64,000 nt of DNA from Thermochromatium tepidum ATCC 43061 (GTDB lineage: Bacteria > Pseudomonadota > Gammaproteobacteria > Chromatiales > Chromatiaceae): positions 481,501 through 545,500 of the forward strand of contig NZ_CP039268.1 of the NCBI RefSeq assembly GCF_009664085.1, in the 5' to 3' direction. This document shows positions 40,090 to 48,757 of the stretch, piece by piece. Positions within the stretch are counted from its first letter, which is position 1, and each line of letters begins with the position of its first letter. A program made the translations under genes and the position numbers. Under the pieces are notes generated by a model. It ran no database searches. It was given only the letters and a program-made list of their open reading frames with translations, and was not told where the DNA came from.

Positions 40090-41003
40090 GCGTGCTCCTC
40101 CGCGCCAATGAGATCGAAGAAGGTCCGTTCCAGATCAGTGCGCTCGGGGACCAGCTCGAAGAGCTCCAAACCTGACCGTAGGATGGCGCGCGCCAGATCG
40201 GACGAGTTCGACCCCTCTCGCAGTTCAACCTGGAAGCGGTTCGGGCCTATGGCGATCGCGCCGGCGACCGGATCCAGGGCGGTCAGGTGCATGATATGGG
40301 TCTCGCCGCCTAGACGCACCCGCCAGAGATTGGTCGGGCGTGCCGCGCGTGTCTCGGCATCGAAACGCACCCGTCCCCGATGCAGGATCATCACCCGGTC
40401 GCACACCGACTGGACCTCGGGCAGTAGATGGCTGGAGAGGATGATGCCTGTGTCCTGCGCCAGATCACGGATGAGTTGGCGCAGCTCGCGCATCTGAACC
40501 GGGTCGAGCCCCTCGGTCGGTTCGTCAAGGATCAGGAGCGGCGGGCGGTGCAGGATCGCCTGGGCCAGGCCGAGCCGCTGGCGATAGCCGCGGGAGAGCT
40601 TGGCGATCAGGCGTCGCCCTTGATCCTCCAGGCCACAGCGCTGTTTGGCGGTGGCGATGGCCGCGGGGATGGCGCGTCTGGGTAAACGGTGCAGCTGGGC
40701 GCAGTGGGTCAGGTACTCATCGACCCGCAGTTCGGGATACAGGGGCGGGCGCTCGGGCAGGTAGCCAAGGTGGCGCTTGGCCGCAAGCGGGCGGCGTGCC
40801 AGATCAATGCCCAGGATCTCGATGCGGCCCGAGCTCGGGGCGAGCAGCCCGCTCAGGAGCCGCAGACAGGTGGTCTTGCCTGCCCCGTTTGGCCCAAGCA
40901 GGCCGAGCACCTGCCCGCGTTCCAGGCACAGGTCGAGGTTGGACAGGGCCGGGTGGCGTCCGAAGTCGCGGCTCAGATTGGTGGCGAAAACGAGTGTCTC
41001 CAT
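40086..41003 (-). CDS. ABC transporter ATP-binding protein (GldA-like)
   Basis: A 305-aa ATPase, first gene of the operon. Walker A is GPNGAGKTTCL, the signature is LSRGYRQR (S-R-G in place of S-G-G), and Walker B is LLILDEPTEGLD, followed by HLLPEVQSVCDRV. ATG 41003 starts METLVFATNLSRDFG; no strong ribosome-binding site precedes it. The operon is divergent from deaD. The order ATPase, permease, GldG-like, DUF4340 matches a widespread but uncharacterised exporter. Confidence 0.9.
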   Translation of the reverse strand: METLVFATNLSRDFGRHPALSNLDLCLERGQVLGLLGPNGAGKTTCLRLLSGLLAPSSGRIEILGIDLARRPLAAKRHLGYLPERPPLYPELRVDEYLTHCAQLHRLPRRAIPAAIATAKQRCGLEDQGRRLIAKLSRGYRQRLGLAQAILHRPPLLILDEPTEGLDPVQMRELRQLIRDLAQDTGIILSSHLLPEVQSVCDRVMILHRGRVRFDAETRAARPTNLWRVRLGGETHIMHLTALDPVAGAIAIGPNRFQVELREGSNSSDLARAILRSGLELFELVPERTDLERTFFDLIGAEEHA

Positions 41004-41076
41004 AGGTGGCACGAAGATAACCGGTCTCGTCCGTCTTGCCAAATCCGCGCCCCCAGCGCGCTGGTCATTGACTCTA

Positions 41077-41105
41077 TTGCATTGCCCAGGACTTTCGGTG
41101 AAAAT
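41077..41105 (+). promoter_or_regulatory. Candidate promoter for deaD
   Basis: TTGCAT (41077-41082) and GAAAAT (41100-41105) are 17 bp apart, about 100 nt before the deaD ATG. Such a long leader would suit a cold-responsive helicase gene, but the -10 match is imperfect. Confidence 0.3.
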
Positions 41106-41203
41106 CTTAGGTTACTCATTATTCTGCGATCCCCCTCTAGGCTGGCCGGTTGGCCTTCACCAAAGGGTTCGCCCTTACCTCCCTCCGAGAGGCCCCCTCC
41201 ATC

Positions 41204-43150
41204 ATGGATACCCCAGACGAAACGAGCGTCGGCTTCGACGCGCTCGGTCTTTCGCCCGTGATCGCGCAAGCGGTCAAGAACCTCGGCTACGAATCCCCGA
41301 CGGCGATCCAGAGTCAGTGCATCCCTCATCTGCTCGCCGGGCGTGACCTGCTTGGCCAGGCCCAGACCGGTACCGGAAAGACCGCCGCCTTTGCCTTGCC
41401 GCTGCTCAGTCGTCTCGATCCGGATCTGCGCAAGCCGCAGGTGCTGGTGCTCACGCCCACACGCGAACTCGCGCTCCAGGTGGCCGAGGCCTTCCAGCGC
41501 TATGCCGCTGGACTCAAGGGCTTCAATGTGCTCCCCATCTACGGTGGTCAGGGCTATGGGCTGCAACTTGCTCAGCTCAAGCGCAATCCGCAGGTGATCG
41601 TCGGGACTCCAGGACGGGTCATGGATCACATCCGGCGCGGCACCCTGGTGCTGGACGCGATCCGCGCCCTGGTGCTGGATGAGGCCGACGAGATGCTCAA
41701 CATGGGTTTTGCCGAAGACATCGACTGGATCTTCGATCAGGCCCCGGTCGAGCGTCAGGTCGCGCTGTTTTCGGCCACTATGCCGCCGGCGATCCGGCGC
41801 GTGGCTCAGGCGCGGCTGGTCGACCCGATCGAGGTCAGGATCGCTGCCGACTCCGAGACGGTCGATACCATCGATCAGCATCACTGTATCGTCACCCGCT
41901 TCCATAAGCTCGACGCGCTCACCCGGATCATGGAGCTGGAGGCGTTCGACGGGCTCTTGATCTTCGTGCGCACCAAGAACGCCACCACCGAACTGGCCGA
42001 CAAGCTCAAGGCGCATGGTTTCGCCGCCGAACCGCTCAATGGCGATATGAACCAGGAGATGCGCGAACGCACCATCGAACGGCTCAAGCAGGGTCAGCTC
42101 GATGTGCTGGTCGCCACAGATGTGGCCGCGCGCGGTCTGGATGTCGAGCGCATCAGTCATGTGATCAACTACGATATCCCGACCGATCCCGCGGCCTATG
42201 TGCACCGCATCGGACGCACCGGGCGTGCCGGGCGTACCGGGCGCGCGATCTTGCTGGTCGAGCCGCGCGAGCGCGGACTGCTCAAGTCGATCGAGCGCGT
42301 CATCCGGCGGCGCATTCCGGCGATGGAGCCGCCCTCGGCGGCGGCGCTGAGCGAGTCGCGGATCGACCGCTTCATCGGCGAGATCCGCAAGACCCTCTCG
42401 GAACAGGACCTCGACTTTTTCTATCGTCTGCTCGCGCGCCTCAGTCAGGAGCAGGAGATCGAGATGATGGATATCGCCGCCGCGCTGGCCTACCTCAATC
42501 AGCGCGAACGTCCGTTGAACATCAAAGAGGATCCGCTGCGTCCACCCAAGCGTTTCGATGGGCGCGGCGAATCTGGATGGGATCGCGACGCCGGCCGGCG
42601 TCAGGGCGGTTGGGAGGATCGTCCGCCACCTCGTGAGCGCTTTGACGACAACGCTGGACATCGCGATGAGCGCCGTCTGCGCCCGGAACGCCCTCAACCG
42701 CGCCGCGACGACGCCGATCTGACCAGCTATCGCATCGAGGTCGGCCATCGGCACGGTGTGACCCCGCGCGAGATCGTCGGCGCCATTGCCAACGAATCCG
42801 GTCTGGAGGGACGCTATATCGGACGCATCGACATCCGTGACGATCACTCGGTCGTCGACCTGCCCAAGGGCATGCCGAACGAGATCTTCCAACACCTCAA
42901 GCGTGTCTATGTGCGCGGTCAGGCGCTTCGGATCGCGCCGGCCGACGAGGGCCGGGCGACAAGGAAGGGCAACGCTTGGGAAGGTCACCATGAGGGGGCG
43001 CGCGATCGCGAAGCGAGACCGCCGCGCGCTGGAGCTGATTTTCCCCATCGCGATCGCAACGGCGACTTAAGGCCCCGGCCAAGCCCAGGCAAGCGCAGCG
43101 ATGGTGTTGCCAGGCGTGGACCTGGGGCCGGGCGCAAATTCCGCGATTGA
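41204..43150 (+). CDS. deaD: DEAD-box ATP-dependent RNA helicase (DeaD/CsdA type)
   Basis: A 648-aa helicase that unwinds structured RNA in ribosome assembly and mRNA decay. Motifs in order are a Q-motif (YESPTAIQSQ), motif I (AQTGTGKT), PTRELALQ, DEAD in VLDEADEMLNMGF, SAT in FSATMPP, and HRIGRTGRAGRTGRA. After an arginine-rich linker (about 460-520), a DbpA-type RNA-binding domain starts at TSYRIEVGHRHGVTPREIVG. The C-terminal tail is again Arg/Gly-rich. ATG 41204 replaces the longer TTG-initiated frame at 41150. Length and domain order fit DeaD. Confidence 0.95.
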   Translation: MDTPDETSVGFDALGLSPVIAQAVKNLGYESPTAIQSQCIPHLLAGRDLLGQAQTGTGKTAAFALPLLSRLDPDLRKPQVLVLTPTRELALQVAEAFQRYAAGLKGFNVLPIYGGQGYGLQLAQLKRNPQVIVGTPGRVMDHIRRGTLVLDAIRALVLDEADEMLNMGFAEDIDWIFDQAPVERQVALFSATMPPAIRRVAQARLVDPIEVRIAADSETVDTIDQHHCIVTRFHKLDALTRIMELEAFDGLLIFVRTKNATTELADKLKAHGFAAEPLNGDMNQEMRERTIERLKQGQLDVLVATDVAARGLDVERISHVINYDIPTDPAAYVHRIGRTGRAGRTGRAILLVEPRERGLLKSIERVIRRRIPAMEPPSAAALSESRIDRFIGEIRKTLSEQDLDFFYRLLARLSQEQEIEMMDIAAALAYLNQRERPLNIKEDPLRPPKRFDGRGESGWDRDAGRRQGGWEDRPPPRERFDDNAGHRDERRLRPERPQPRRDDADLTSYRIEVGHRHGVTPREIVGAIANESGLEGRYIGRIDIRDDHSVVDLPKGMPNEIFQHLKRVYVRGQALRIAPADEGRATRKGNAWEGHHEGARDREARPPRAGADFPHRDRNGDLRPRPSPGKRSDGVARRGPGAGRKFRD

Positions 43151-43193
43151 ACCGAGATGTCTCTGGTCACAAGCTTCAGCGTCGTGATGCCGA

Positions 43194-44372
43194 ATGCAGG
43201 ATCGAGGAGGCGCTCTGAATCCGGTCATCGAATTGGTCCGCGGCCTAGCCGCCTGGATGGTCTTCACGGCGCATGCCGCGCATCTGCTCACACCTGAGCC
43301 GGCGCTTTTGAAATTCCTCTGGACCGGGGTCGATCTGTTCTTCGTGATCAGCGGCTTTGTGTTTGCCCCCTTACTGCTGTCGGGTGGCTTTGCGATCCGG
43401 CCCTATGCGATCAGGCGCGTCTTTCGTCTGTATCCACTCTATCTGGTCTCGCTGCTGCTGTACGATCTGATCGCACCCGAGTCGCCAGACAAGCTCCTCT
43501 ATCTGCTTAGGCATCTGGTTTTTCTCGGTACCACCAGTAGCGCGCACGAGGCCTTCTTTTTCAACCCGGCCTACTGGAGCCTGCCGGTCGAGGTCGAATA
43601 CTATCTATTGCTGCCCCTGCTGGCGCTGATCGTCGCGGGTCGGTTGTGGGTAGTGCTGGCGCTGTTTGCGGTTTTTTGCCTCGTGCGGTTTGGGATTGCG
43701 CTGGGGGCCACGCCCTTTGCGAGCTCAGAGCCGAACTGGCTGGCCATCCTGCGGATCCATCTCCCAGGGATCCTGATCGAGTTCCTGGTCGGGGTCTTCG
43801 TCTATGCAGCCCATCAGCGCTGGAGCGGGTCTAAGCAGCGACTCTGGCCGATGCTCGCCGGTCTAGTGGGGGCAAGCCTCTGGCTAGCGTTGGGGCTCTT
43901 TTTTGCACGCCATGGCGATCAGGGGATCACTGCCCATCTGTGGCTGAAGTCCTATTTCAGCCTGCTATGCGCTATTGGCTATGGTCTGATGCTGTTTGGG
44001 GCATTGGCTCTGCTTCCCTGCCGCAATGGACCCTGCCGGCAGCTGGCGTTCTTTCTGGGAAACCTGAGTTATGGTGTCTATCTGTTCCATATCCTGGTGC
44101 TGCGGCTCTACGAGCAGTCGGGCGTGTCGCTGCCGGGGGTCTCGGACTTCATCGTCACCGCATTTGCGGTGCTGGCCTTGGCCTGGCTGGGCCATCATCT
44201 GATCGAGCATCCGGCGCGCGCCCTCGGTCGCCGGTTGGCGTTGTGTCATCAGGCGACACAGCCTCTATCCGCAAATCCAAATCCGCTGAGTCAGGGTCCT
44301 GAGCCAGCGCCAAAGAGGTCGCCGGAATCCGATTCTGCAGGCTATGATCGATCGCACAGGAGATATGCTTGA
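43194..44372 (+). CDS. Acyltransferase family 3 (OafA/OatA-like) membrane protein
   Basis: A 392-aa protein with about ten hydrophobic helices and the acyltransferase-3 signature ELVRGLAAWMVFTAHAAHLL near the N-terminus; RRVFRLYPLYLVSLL and PAYWSLPVEVEYYLLLPLL follow. Such enzymes O-acylate surface polysaccharides or other glycans. The start is unsettled. ATG 43194 has no good ribosome-binding site, whereas a strong GAGGAGG at 43204-43210 lies inside that frame, just before a CTG (43215) that would give LNPVIELVRG. The last ~45 residues are polar and variable. Confidence 0.85.
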   Translation: MQDRGGALNPVIELVRGLAAWMVFTAHAAHLLTPEPALLKFLWTGVDLFFVISGFVFAPLLLSGGFAIRPYAIRRVFRLYPLYLVSLLLYDLIAPESPDKLLYLLRHLVFLGTTSSAHEAFFFNPAYWSLPVEVEYYLLLPLLALIVAGRLWVVLALFAVFCLVRFGIALGATPFASSEPNWLAILRIHLPGILIEFLVGVFVYAAHQRWSGSKQRLWPMLAGLVGASLWLALGLFFARHGDQGITAHLWLKSYFSLLCAIGYGLMLFGALALLPCRNGPCRQLAFFLGNLSYGVYLFHILVLRLYEQSGVSLPGVSDFIVTAFAVLALAWLGHHLIEHPARALGRRLALCHQATQPLSANPNPLSQGPEPAPKRSPESDSAGYDRSHRRYA

Positions 44373-44535
44373 TTTCAGCACGCTGCCCGAGGGCCTATGG
44401 TTGTCTTTCCTCGGGGGTGGTCATGGGCCTTCTTAAGGTCCATGGGTTTTGGGGTGCGGCGTGTAAGGAACCATTATATAGCCTGAAAAAGCGGCCCAAT
44501 CGGCACGCCGCAGCTGGCAATCCAGAGGCCCATGC

Positions 44536-45219
44536 ATGATGACTGATGACCTGGCGCCCCCCCCTTTCCCGGAGCGGATCCGAGGATTTTCGCAACGATT
44601 GCACGAACGGCTAGATGCCACACTGGATCTGCTCGGACGTGTGCGTGCCGACGAGGCGCTGTTGGCGGCGACGCTGGAGGCCGCGGTCCAGACTGCCGAG
44701 GCGATCGCCCGGGGTGCGACGCTCTTTATCTGCGGCAACGGCGGAAGTGCGGGCGAGGCGACCCATCTGAGCGGCGAGCTGATCGGTCCCTTTCTCGACA
44801 AGGGGCGCCGCCCGCTGCCAGCCATCGCGCTCGGTTTCGACACCAGTGCGACCTCGGCCGTGGCCAATGATTTCTCCTTCGACGAGATCTTCGCGCGTCC
44901 ACTTGCCGCGCTGGCCCGCCCGGGCGACGTGCTCTGGGCCCTGTCGACCAGCGGGCGCTCGCCCAATGTGCGCCGGGCCCTGGAGACGGCCGCTGACAAG
45001 GGCATGCTGAGCGTGCTACTGACCGGCGCCCGGCACGCGGATCTACCGCCCCAGGCCGACATCGTGCTTGCCGTCCCCTCGCGTGAGACACCCCGCATCC
45101 AAGAGATGCACCTGGTGTTGGGACACTTCCTATGCGAGGTCGTCGAGTCTCTGAATCTGGACCGAGGCCGGGTGAACGCCTTACACGATCATGGCCAGCC
45201 CGAAGCCGATCACCAGTAG
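44536..45219 (+). CDS. gmhA: SIS-domain protein, phosphoheptose isomerase family
   Basis: A 227-aa protein of the GmhA/DiaA group. The sugar-phosphate-binding SIS motifs are LFICGNGGSAGEATHLSGEL near residue 60 and VLWALSTSGRSPNV near 137. GmhA converts sedoheptulose-7-phosphate to the heptose precursor of lipopolysaccharide; DiaA instead regulates replication initiation. The C-terminal IQEMHLVLGHFLCEVVE contains the histidine region expected for an isomerase, so GmhA is favoured. Two successive ATGs (44536, 44539) are possible starts. Its end overlaps the convergent TauE/SafE-type gene by 39 bp. Confidence 0.85.
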   Translation: MMTDDLAPPPFPERIRGFSQRLHERLDATLDLLGRVRADEALLAATLEAAVQTAEAIARGATLFICGNGGSAGEATHLSGELIGPFLDKGRRPLPAIALGFDTSATSAVANDFSFDEIFARPLAALARPGDVLWALSTSGRSPNVRRALETAADKGMLSVLLTGARHADLPPQADIVLAVPSRETPRIQEMHLVLGHFLCEVVESLNLDRGRVNALHDHGQPEADHQ

Positions 45220-45858
45220 TCCGGCCAGGCGCCGGATCCAGGAATGCTCGGTCAGACGCGCCACGGCGCCCGCCAGAAACGCGAGGCCGAGCAGGTTCGG
45301 CAGGGTACCGAGGCCAAAGGTCAGCATGATCAGTGCCCCGGCGCGCGGATCGGCGCTCGACATCGCCATGATAAGCAGGCTGTAGACCAGGCCGCAGGGC
45401 AGCCAGGCCCAGATGAATCCGATGACGGCGGCCTGCACCAGGCGCTGGACCGGCAGGAAGGGGCGCGCGATGGGTTCCAGCCGCCGCCAAAGCGGCGCCC
45501 CTAGGCGCTCAAGGGCAGCAAGGGCGCTGGACCAGCCGGCCAGATAGAGCCCAAGCAGGACCATGATCACAGCGGCCAGCCCCTGGAGTAGACGCTGCGT
45601 CAGTTTCAGACTCTCGAACTCAGTCAGCATGGAGCCCAATGCGCCGAAGAGTGCCCCCGCCACTGCGTAGCCACTGATGCGCGCCAGGTTGTAGACGAGC
45701 TGATAGGGCAACATCCGCCGGGGATCACGGCGGATCTCGGGGTGCAGTCCCAGCGTCAGGGTAGCGACCAGTCCGCCGCACATGGTCAGACAATGCACGC
45801 CGCCCAACAGCCCGACGGCCAGTGCCGTGAAGTACACTTGCGGCTGAGAAACGTCCAT
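45181..45858 (-). CDS. Sulfite exporter TauE/SafE-family (DsbD-like) membrane protein
   Basis: A 225-aa protein with six hydrophobic helices. The motif GGVHCLTMCGG near residue 18 and the second half AWLPCGLVYSLLIMAM are diagnostic of a cysteine-containing subgroup often found beside cytochrome oxidase biogenesis genes; export of copper or sulfur compounds has been suggested, not shown. ATG 45858 has GGAGGG upstream and is preferred to the in-frame ATG seven codons earlier. It is divergent from pyrE and overlaps gmhA at the 3' end. Confidence 0.85.
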   Translation of the reverse strand: MDVSQPQVYFTALAVGLLGGVHCLTMCGGLVATLTLGLHPEIRRDPRRMLPYQLVYNLARISGYAVAGALFGALGSMLTEFESLKLTQRLLQGLAAVIMVLLGLYLAGWSSALAALERLGAPLWRRLEPIARPFLPVQRLVQAAVIGFIWAWLPCGLVYSLLIMAMSSADPRAGALIMLTFGLGTLPNLLGLAFLAGAVARLTEHSWIRRLAGLLVIGFGLAMIV

Positions 45859-45943
45859 CGTAGACCCTCCCTGACTCAAACTCGATCAGACACGACCGCA
45901 AGGCCCCCACCGCCGTCCGCCTGTGCGGGCAGGATCCCTAACG

Positions 45944-46585
45944 ATGCGAGATTATCAACGTAAACTGCTGGACTTTGCCACCGAGATCGGCGCCCTGCGC
46001 TTCGGTAACTTTACCCTGAAATCCGGACGCTGCAGCCCGTATTTCTTCAATACCGGGCTCTTCTCCAGCGGCCTGCGGCTCGTCCATCTGGCACGCGCCT
46101 ATGCCCATGGCATCCAGGACTCCGGGATCGCCTTCGACGTGCTCTACGGCCCGGCCTACAAGGGCATCCCGCTGGCGGCGGCCACGGCCATGCTCCTGGC
46201 CACCGAGCATGGACGCGACACGCCCTATGCCTTCAACCGCAAGGAGACCAAGGACCACGGCGAGGGCGGGCTGATCGTCGGCTCGCCACTCAACGGACGC
46301 ATCCTCGTCATCGACGATGTCATCACGGCCGGCACCTCGGTGCGCGAGTCGGTCGAGATCATCCGCTCAGCGGGCGCGACACCGGCCGGCGTCGTCATCG
46401 CGCTCGATCGCCAGGAACGCGGGCAAGGCGAGCGATCGGCGGTGCGGGAGGTCGAAGATGAGTTCAGCCTGCCGGTCTTGGCCCTGTTGACCATGGATGA
46501 CCTTATCCTCTATCTCGAGGAACAGGGCGCAGACGCCGCTCTGGTGGAATCCATGCGCGCCTATCGTTCCGACTATGGAGTGTGA
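45944..46585 (+). CDS. pyrE: Orotate phosphoribosyltransferase
   Basis: A 213-aa enzyme that joins orotate to PRPP in pyrimidine synthesis. The family N-terminus is MRDYQRKLLDFATEIGALRFG and the PRPP-binding motif is RILVIDDVITAGTSVRE at about 117-133. KETKDHGEGG provides the flexible catalytic loop. ATG 45944 follows an AGGAT site. The stop codon lies four bases before a miniature TnpB-derived element, so whatever normally followed pyrE has been separated from it. Confidence 0.96.
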   Translation: MRDYQRKLLDFATEIGALRFGNFTLKSGRCSPYFFNTGLFSSGLRLVHLARAYAHGIQDSGIAFDVLYGPAYKGIPLAAATAMLLATEHGRDTPYAFNRKETKDHGEGGLIVGSPLNGRILVIDDVITAGTSVRESVEIIRSAGATPAGVVIALDRQERGQGERSAVREVEDEFSLPVLALLTMDDLILYLEEQGADAALVESMRAYRSDYGV

Positions 46586-46588
46586 ACC

Positions 46589-46853
46589 GTAAACAACCCT
46601 CGACTGAAGTCGAAGGCTTTATTGTAAGACGCAGCAAACATGGTTGACCGCATCCCCAACATTGGGCGTGTTTACAGCCGCCCTTGGCAGCGGGGCTCCA
46701 CTGCCAATCCGGGCCAGGTTTCGACTGGCGTTGCAGTCTGCGTGCGCCCGGAGACCACACTTGCGGTGCATTATACACCACATGGCGCACTTCGCGCGCC
46801 CGCAATTCCTCCCGCGACTCAAGTCGCGGGTTTCCTTGCGGAGGGTCTATGAA
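46589..46853 (-). mobile_element. Miniature IS200/IS605-type (TnpB-derived) element, copy 2
   Basis: This 265-bp copy matches 4484-4742 nearly base for base, except for scattered substitutions and a 6-base difference near 46765. Both end palindromes and the tnpB 3' segment (AHADCNASRNLARIGSG on the minus strand) are preserved. Its left end abuts TTCAT on the element strand, which on the plus strand is ATGAA, the first codons of the DUF4124 gene. The outermost 15 bases hold GGAGGG, now placed as that gene's ribosome-binding site. Near identity of the two copies implies recent movement or conversion, although no transposase gene is in the window. Confidence 0.78.
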
Positions 46854-47856
46854 TCACTCGACTCCACTCAAGGTGGGTGGATCAGACCACCGACTGGCGC
46901 TTTTGATGCTGATCCCGGCCCTTGGTCTGGTGTCCTGGACCGCGCTGGCCCAGAAGCTCTACCGTTGGGTCGACGATCAGGGCGAGGTTCACTATTCCGA
47001 CCAGGTGCCGCCCTCGCAGGCCGACAAGGAACGCACCCGCTTATCAAAGCAGGGCTTCGCCGTCGAGACCCAGCCGGCGGTGCCGACCGGTGAGGAACTA
47101 AAACGCGTCAAGGAACTGGAGCGCCAAAAGGCCGAGGAAGCGCGGCGGCGCGCCGAGCGTCAGGCCGAGGACGAGCGTCTGTTGAAACTTTATCGCACGC
47201 TCGATGAACTGGAACTGGCCCTTGACGGACGCCTCGCCGCCGTCGAGGCCGTCATGCAGGTCAAGCGCGACGAGGTGCGCAACGAGAGCGAACGCCTGGT
47301 CGATCTCGACAAGGAGCGACAGGCGCTACGCAAGGCCGGCCTGCCCCCCCCCGACGAGCTCACAGCGAAGATTCAGGACGCGACGGCGCGCATCCGTGCG
47401 GACTATGCCGAGATCGTCGCCAACGAATATCGCAAGCTGGCTATCCAAGAGGAGTTCAAACACAGCATTGAGCGGTTCAGACAGCTGAGGCAGCTACCGC
47501 CGCCGACTGCGACCGCCTCTAGCGACGCGCCCGGGCCGTCGCTCAGCGACGCCCTAGTGGTGTGTAGCGACAAGGCCAGGTGCCATGCCTATTGGAAGCG
47601 CGCCGTCGACTATGTCCGCGCCCACTCAGATCGCGAGGGCGAGATCCTGGAGGTCGGTCTTCTGTTGGCCTTCCAGAATGACGAGCGCGAGCATCGCACC
47701 TTCACGCTGTCTTGGACGCAACGCGCACCCGAGCAACCGGTCCATATCTATTTGGACATTCAATGCAAGAATCGTCTGACTGCAAGCCTAGTCTGCCTCG
47801 ACCCGAGGGTGCCCGAGGTGCGGGCCGGCTTCCGGTCGGCCGTGATGGAAGAATGA
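46849..47856 (+). CDS. DUF4124 domain protein, exported, with coiled coil
   Basis: A 335-aa predicted periplasmic protein. A signal peptide is seen at about 14-34 (LALLMLIPALGLVSWTALAQ), then a DUF4124 motif, KLYRWVDDQGEVHYSDQVPP, a charged helical coiled coil (about 80-200) and a C-terminal domain of about 110 residues without recognised fold. Family function is unknown; members look like envelope proteins. The start ATG 46849 and its GGAGGG site coincide with the edge of the miniature element, so the native leader was replaced by it. The frame is open further upstream only because the element happens to be open. Confidence 0.85.
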   Translation: MNHSTPLKVGGSDHRLALLMLIPALGLVSWTALAQKLYRWVDDQGEVHYSDQVPPSQADKERTRLSKQGFAVETQPAVPTGEELKRVKELERQKAEEARRRAERQAEDERLLKLYRTLDELELALDGRLAAVEAVMQVKRDEVRNESERLVDLDKERQALRKAGLPPPDELTAKIQDATARIRADYAEIVANEYRKLAIQEEFKHSIERFRQLRQLPPPTATASSDAPGPSLSDALVVCSDKARCHAYWKRAVDYVRAHSDREGEILEVGLLLAFQNDEREHRTFTLSWTQRAPEQPVHIYLDIQCKNRLTASLVCLDPRVPEVRAGFRSAVMEE

Positions 47857-47886
47857 CCTCGAATGCCTCCTGCTAGAGACGATAAA

Positions 47887-47904
47887 ACCCGCCTTAGAGC
47901 GGGT
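47887..47904. terminator. Hairpin between convergent genes, possible terminator
   Basis: ACCCGC and GCGGGT form a 6-bp stem with a 6-base loop, flanked by AAAA on the left and TCTTG on the right. It lies between the DUF4124 gene and the minus-strand small gene, so it could serve both directions. The T-tract is short. Confidence 0.45.
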
Positions 47905-47948
47905 CTTGCGTGCCTCATCCCGAACGGCGTCGGGATGGATGGTGATCC

Positions 47949-48173
47949 TCAGAGACGCGAGGAGCCGACGATCTGGTGCGCCAAATCCACGACTCGGTTG
48001 GCTATGTCCATGTATTCCTTGCGATAGTTTGCCAGCATACCCTCTGAGGAGGCCCAGTAATCCTTGCCGGAGACGCCGTGCTGGTGCTCATACTCGATGA
48101 ACTGTTTCTGCATCTCCAGCATCTTGTTGATCAGATCCTGCTTTTCTTTTTTCAGCGCCGCGATGTCGGTCAT
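47949..48173 (-). CDS. Small coiled-coil protein, function unknown
   Basis: A 74-aa protein I do not recognise. It is highly helical: an N-terminal coiled coil (LKKEKQDLINKMLEMQKQFI), a central HQHGVSGKDYWASSEGML, and a second helix, YRKEYMDIANRVVDLAHQIV. ATG 48173 is preceded by an AGG-containing stretch. The codon use resembles its neighbours and the composition is protein-like, which supports it as a real gene. It is transcribed divergently from trmL. Confidence 0.65.
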   Translation of the reverse strand: MTDIAALKKEKQDLINKMLEMQKQFIEYEHQHGVSGKDYWASSEGMLANYRKEYMDIANRVVDLAHQIVGSSRL

Positions 48174-48280
48174 GACAAGGTGTCCCCCAGTCTGGGATTG
48201 GCCGTGAAGCCTTGTGGTTTCAGTAAATATGGATGTCTTAATATAGCACGCGCCTAGGAAAAGATGTAAAGCCTCCCGAG

Positions 48281-48757
48281 ATGTTCGACATCATCCTCTA
48301 CGAGCCCGAGATTCCGCCCAATACCGGCAATGTCATGCGCCTGACGGCCAATCTCGGTGCGCGTCTGCATCTGATCGAACCGCTGGGCTTCTCGCTCGAT
48401 GATCGCTTGTTGCGACGCGCCGGGTTGGATTATCGAGAATGGGCCGAGGTGCGCGTGCATCCCTCACTGACGACCTGCCTCGACAGACTAACGCATCCCA
48501 GACTGCTGAGCGTCAGCACTCGGGGGCGTATCCCCTATGTTGAACCAGACTTTCGACCGGGAGACGCCTTTCTGTTTGGCCCGGAGACGCGCGGACTCCC
48601 CGATGGGGTGCTTGAGTCTGTGCCTGAGCAACAGCGCCTGCGCATCCCCATGCGTCCGGGCAACCGCAGTCTGAACCTCTCCAACGCCGTGGCTGTGGTG
48701 CTCTACGAGGCCTGGCGCCAGCAGGGATTCGCCGGCGCGGCTGAAATGGAAAGCTAG
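48281..48757 (+). CDS. trmL: tRNA (cytidine(34)-2'-O)-methyltransferase TrmL
   Basis: A 158-aa SPOUT enzyme that 2'-O-methylates the wobble base of tRNA-Leu isoacceptors. The family sequence is complete: YEPEIPPNTGNVMRLTANLG, LIEPLGFSLDDRLLRRAGLDY, FLFGPETRGLP, and IPMRPGNRSLNLSNAVAV with the knot. It overlaps gpsA at the 3' end by four bases (convergent). Unlike cmoAB, this wobble modification gene is intact. Confidence 0.95.
   Translation: MFDIILYEPEIPPNTGNVMRLTANLGARLHLIEPLGFSLDDRLLRRAGLDYREWAEVRVHPSLTTCLDRLTHPRLLSVSTRGRIPYVEPDFRPGDAFLFGPETRGLPDGVLESVPEQQRLRIPMRPGNRSLNLSNAVAVVLYEAWRQQGFAGAAEMES

Noticed and set aside
40973-43048. 691-codon open frame antisense to deaD
   Set aside because: It is a shadow of the GC-rich deaD gene. 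Its translation has no recognisable domain, while the plus strand encodes all DEAD-box motifs.
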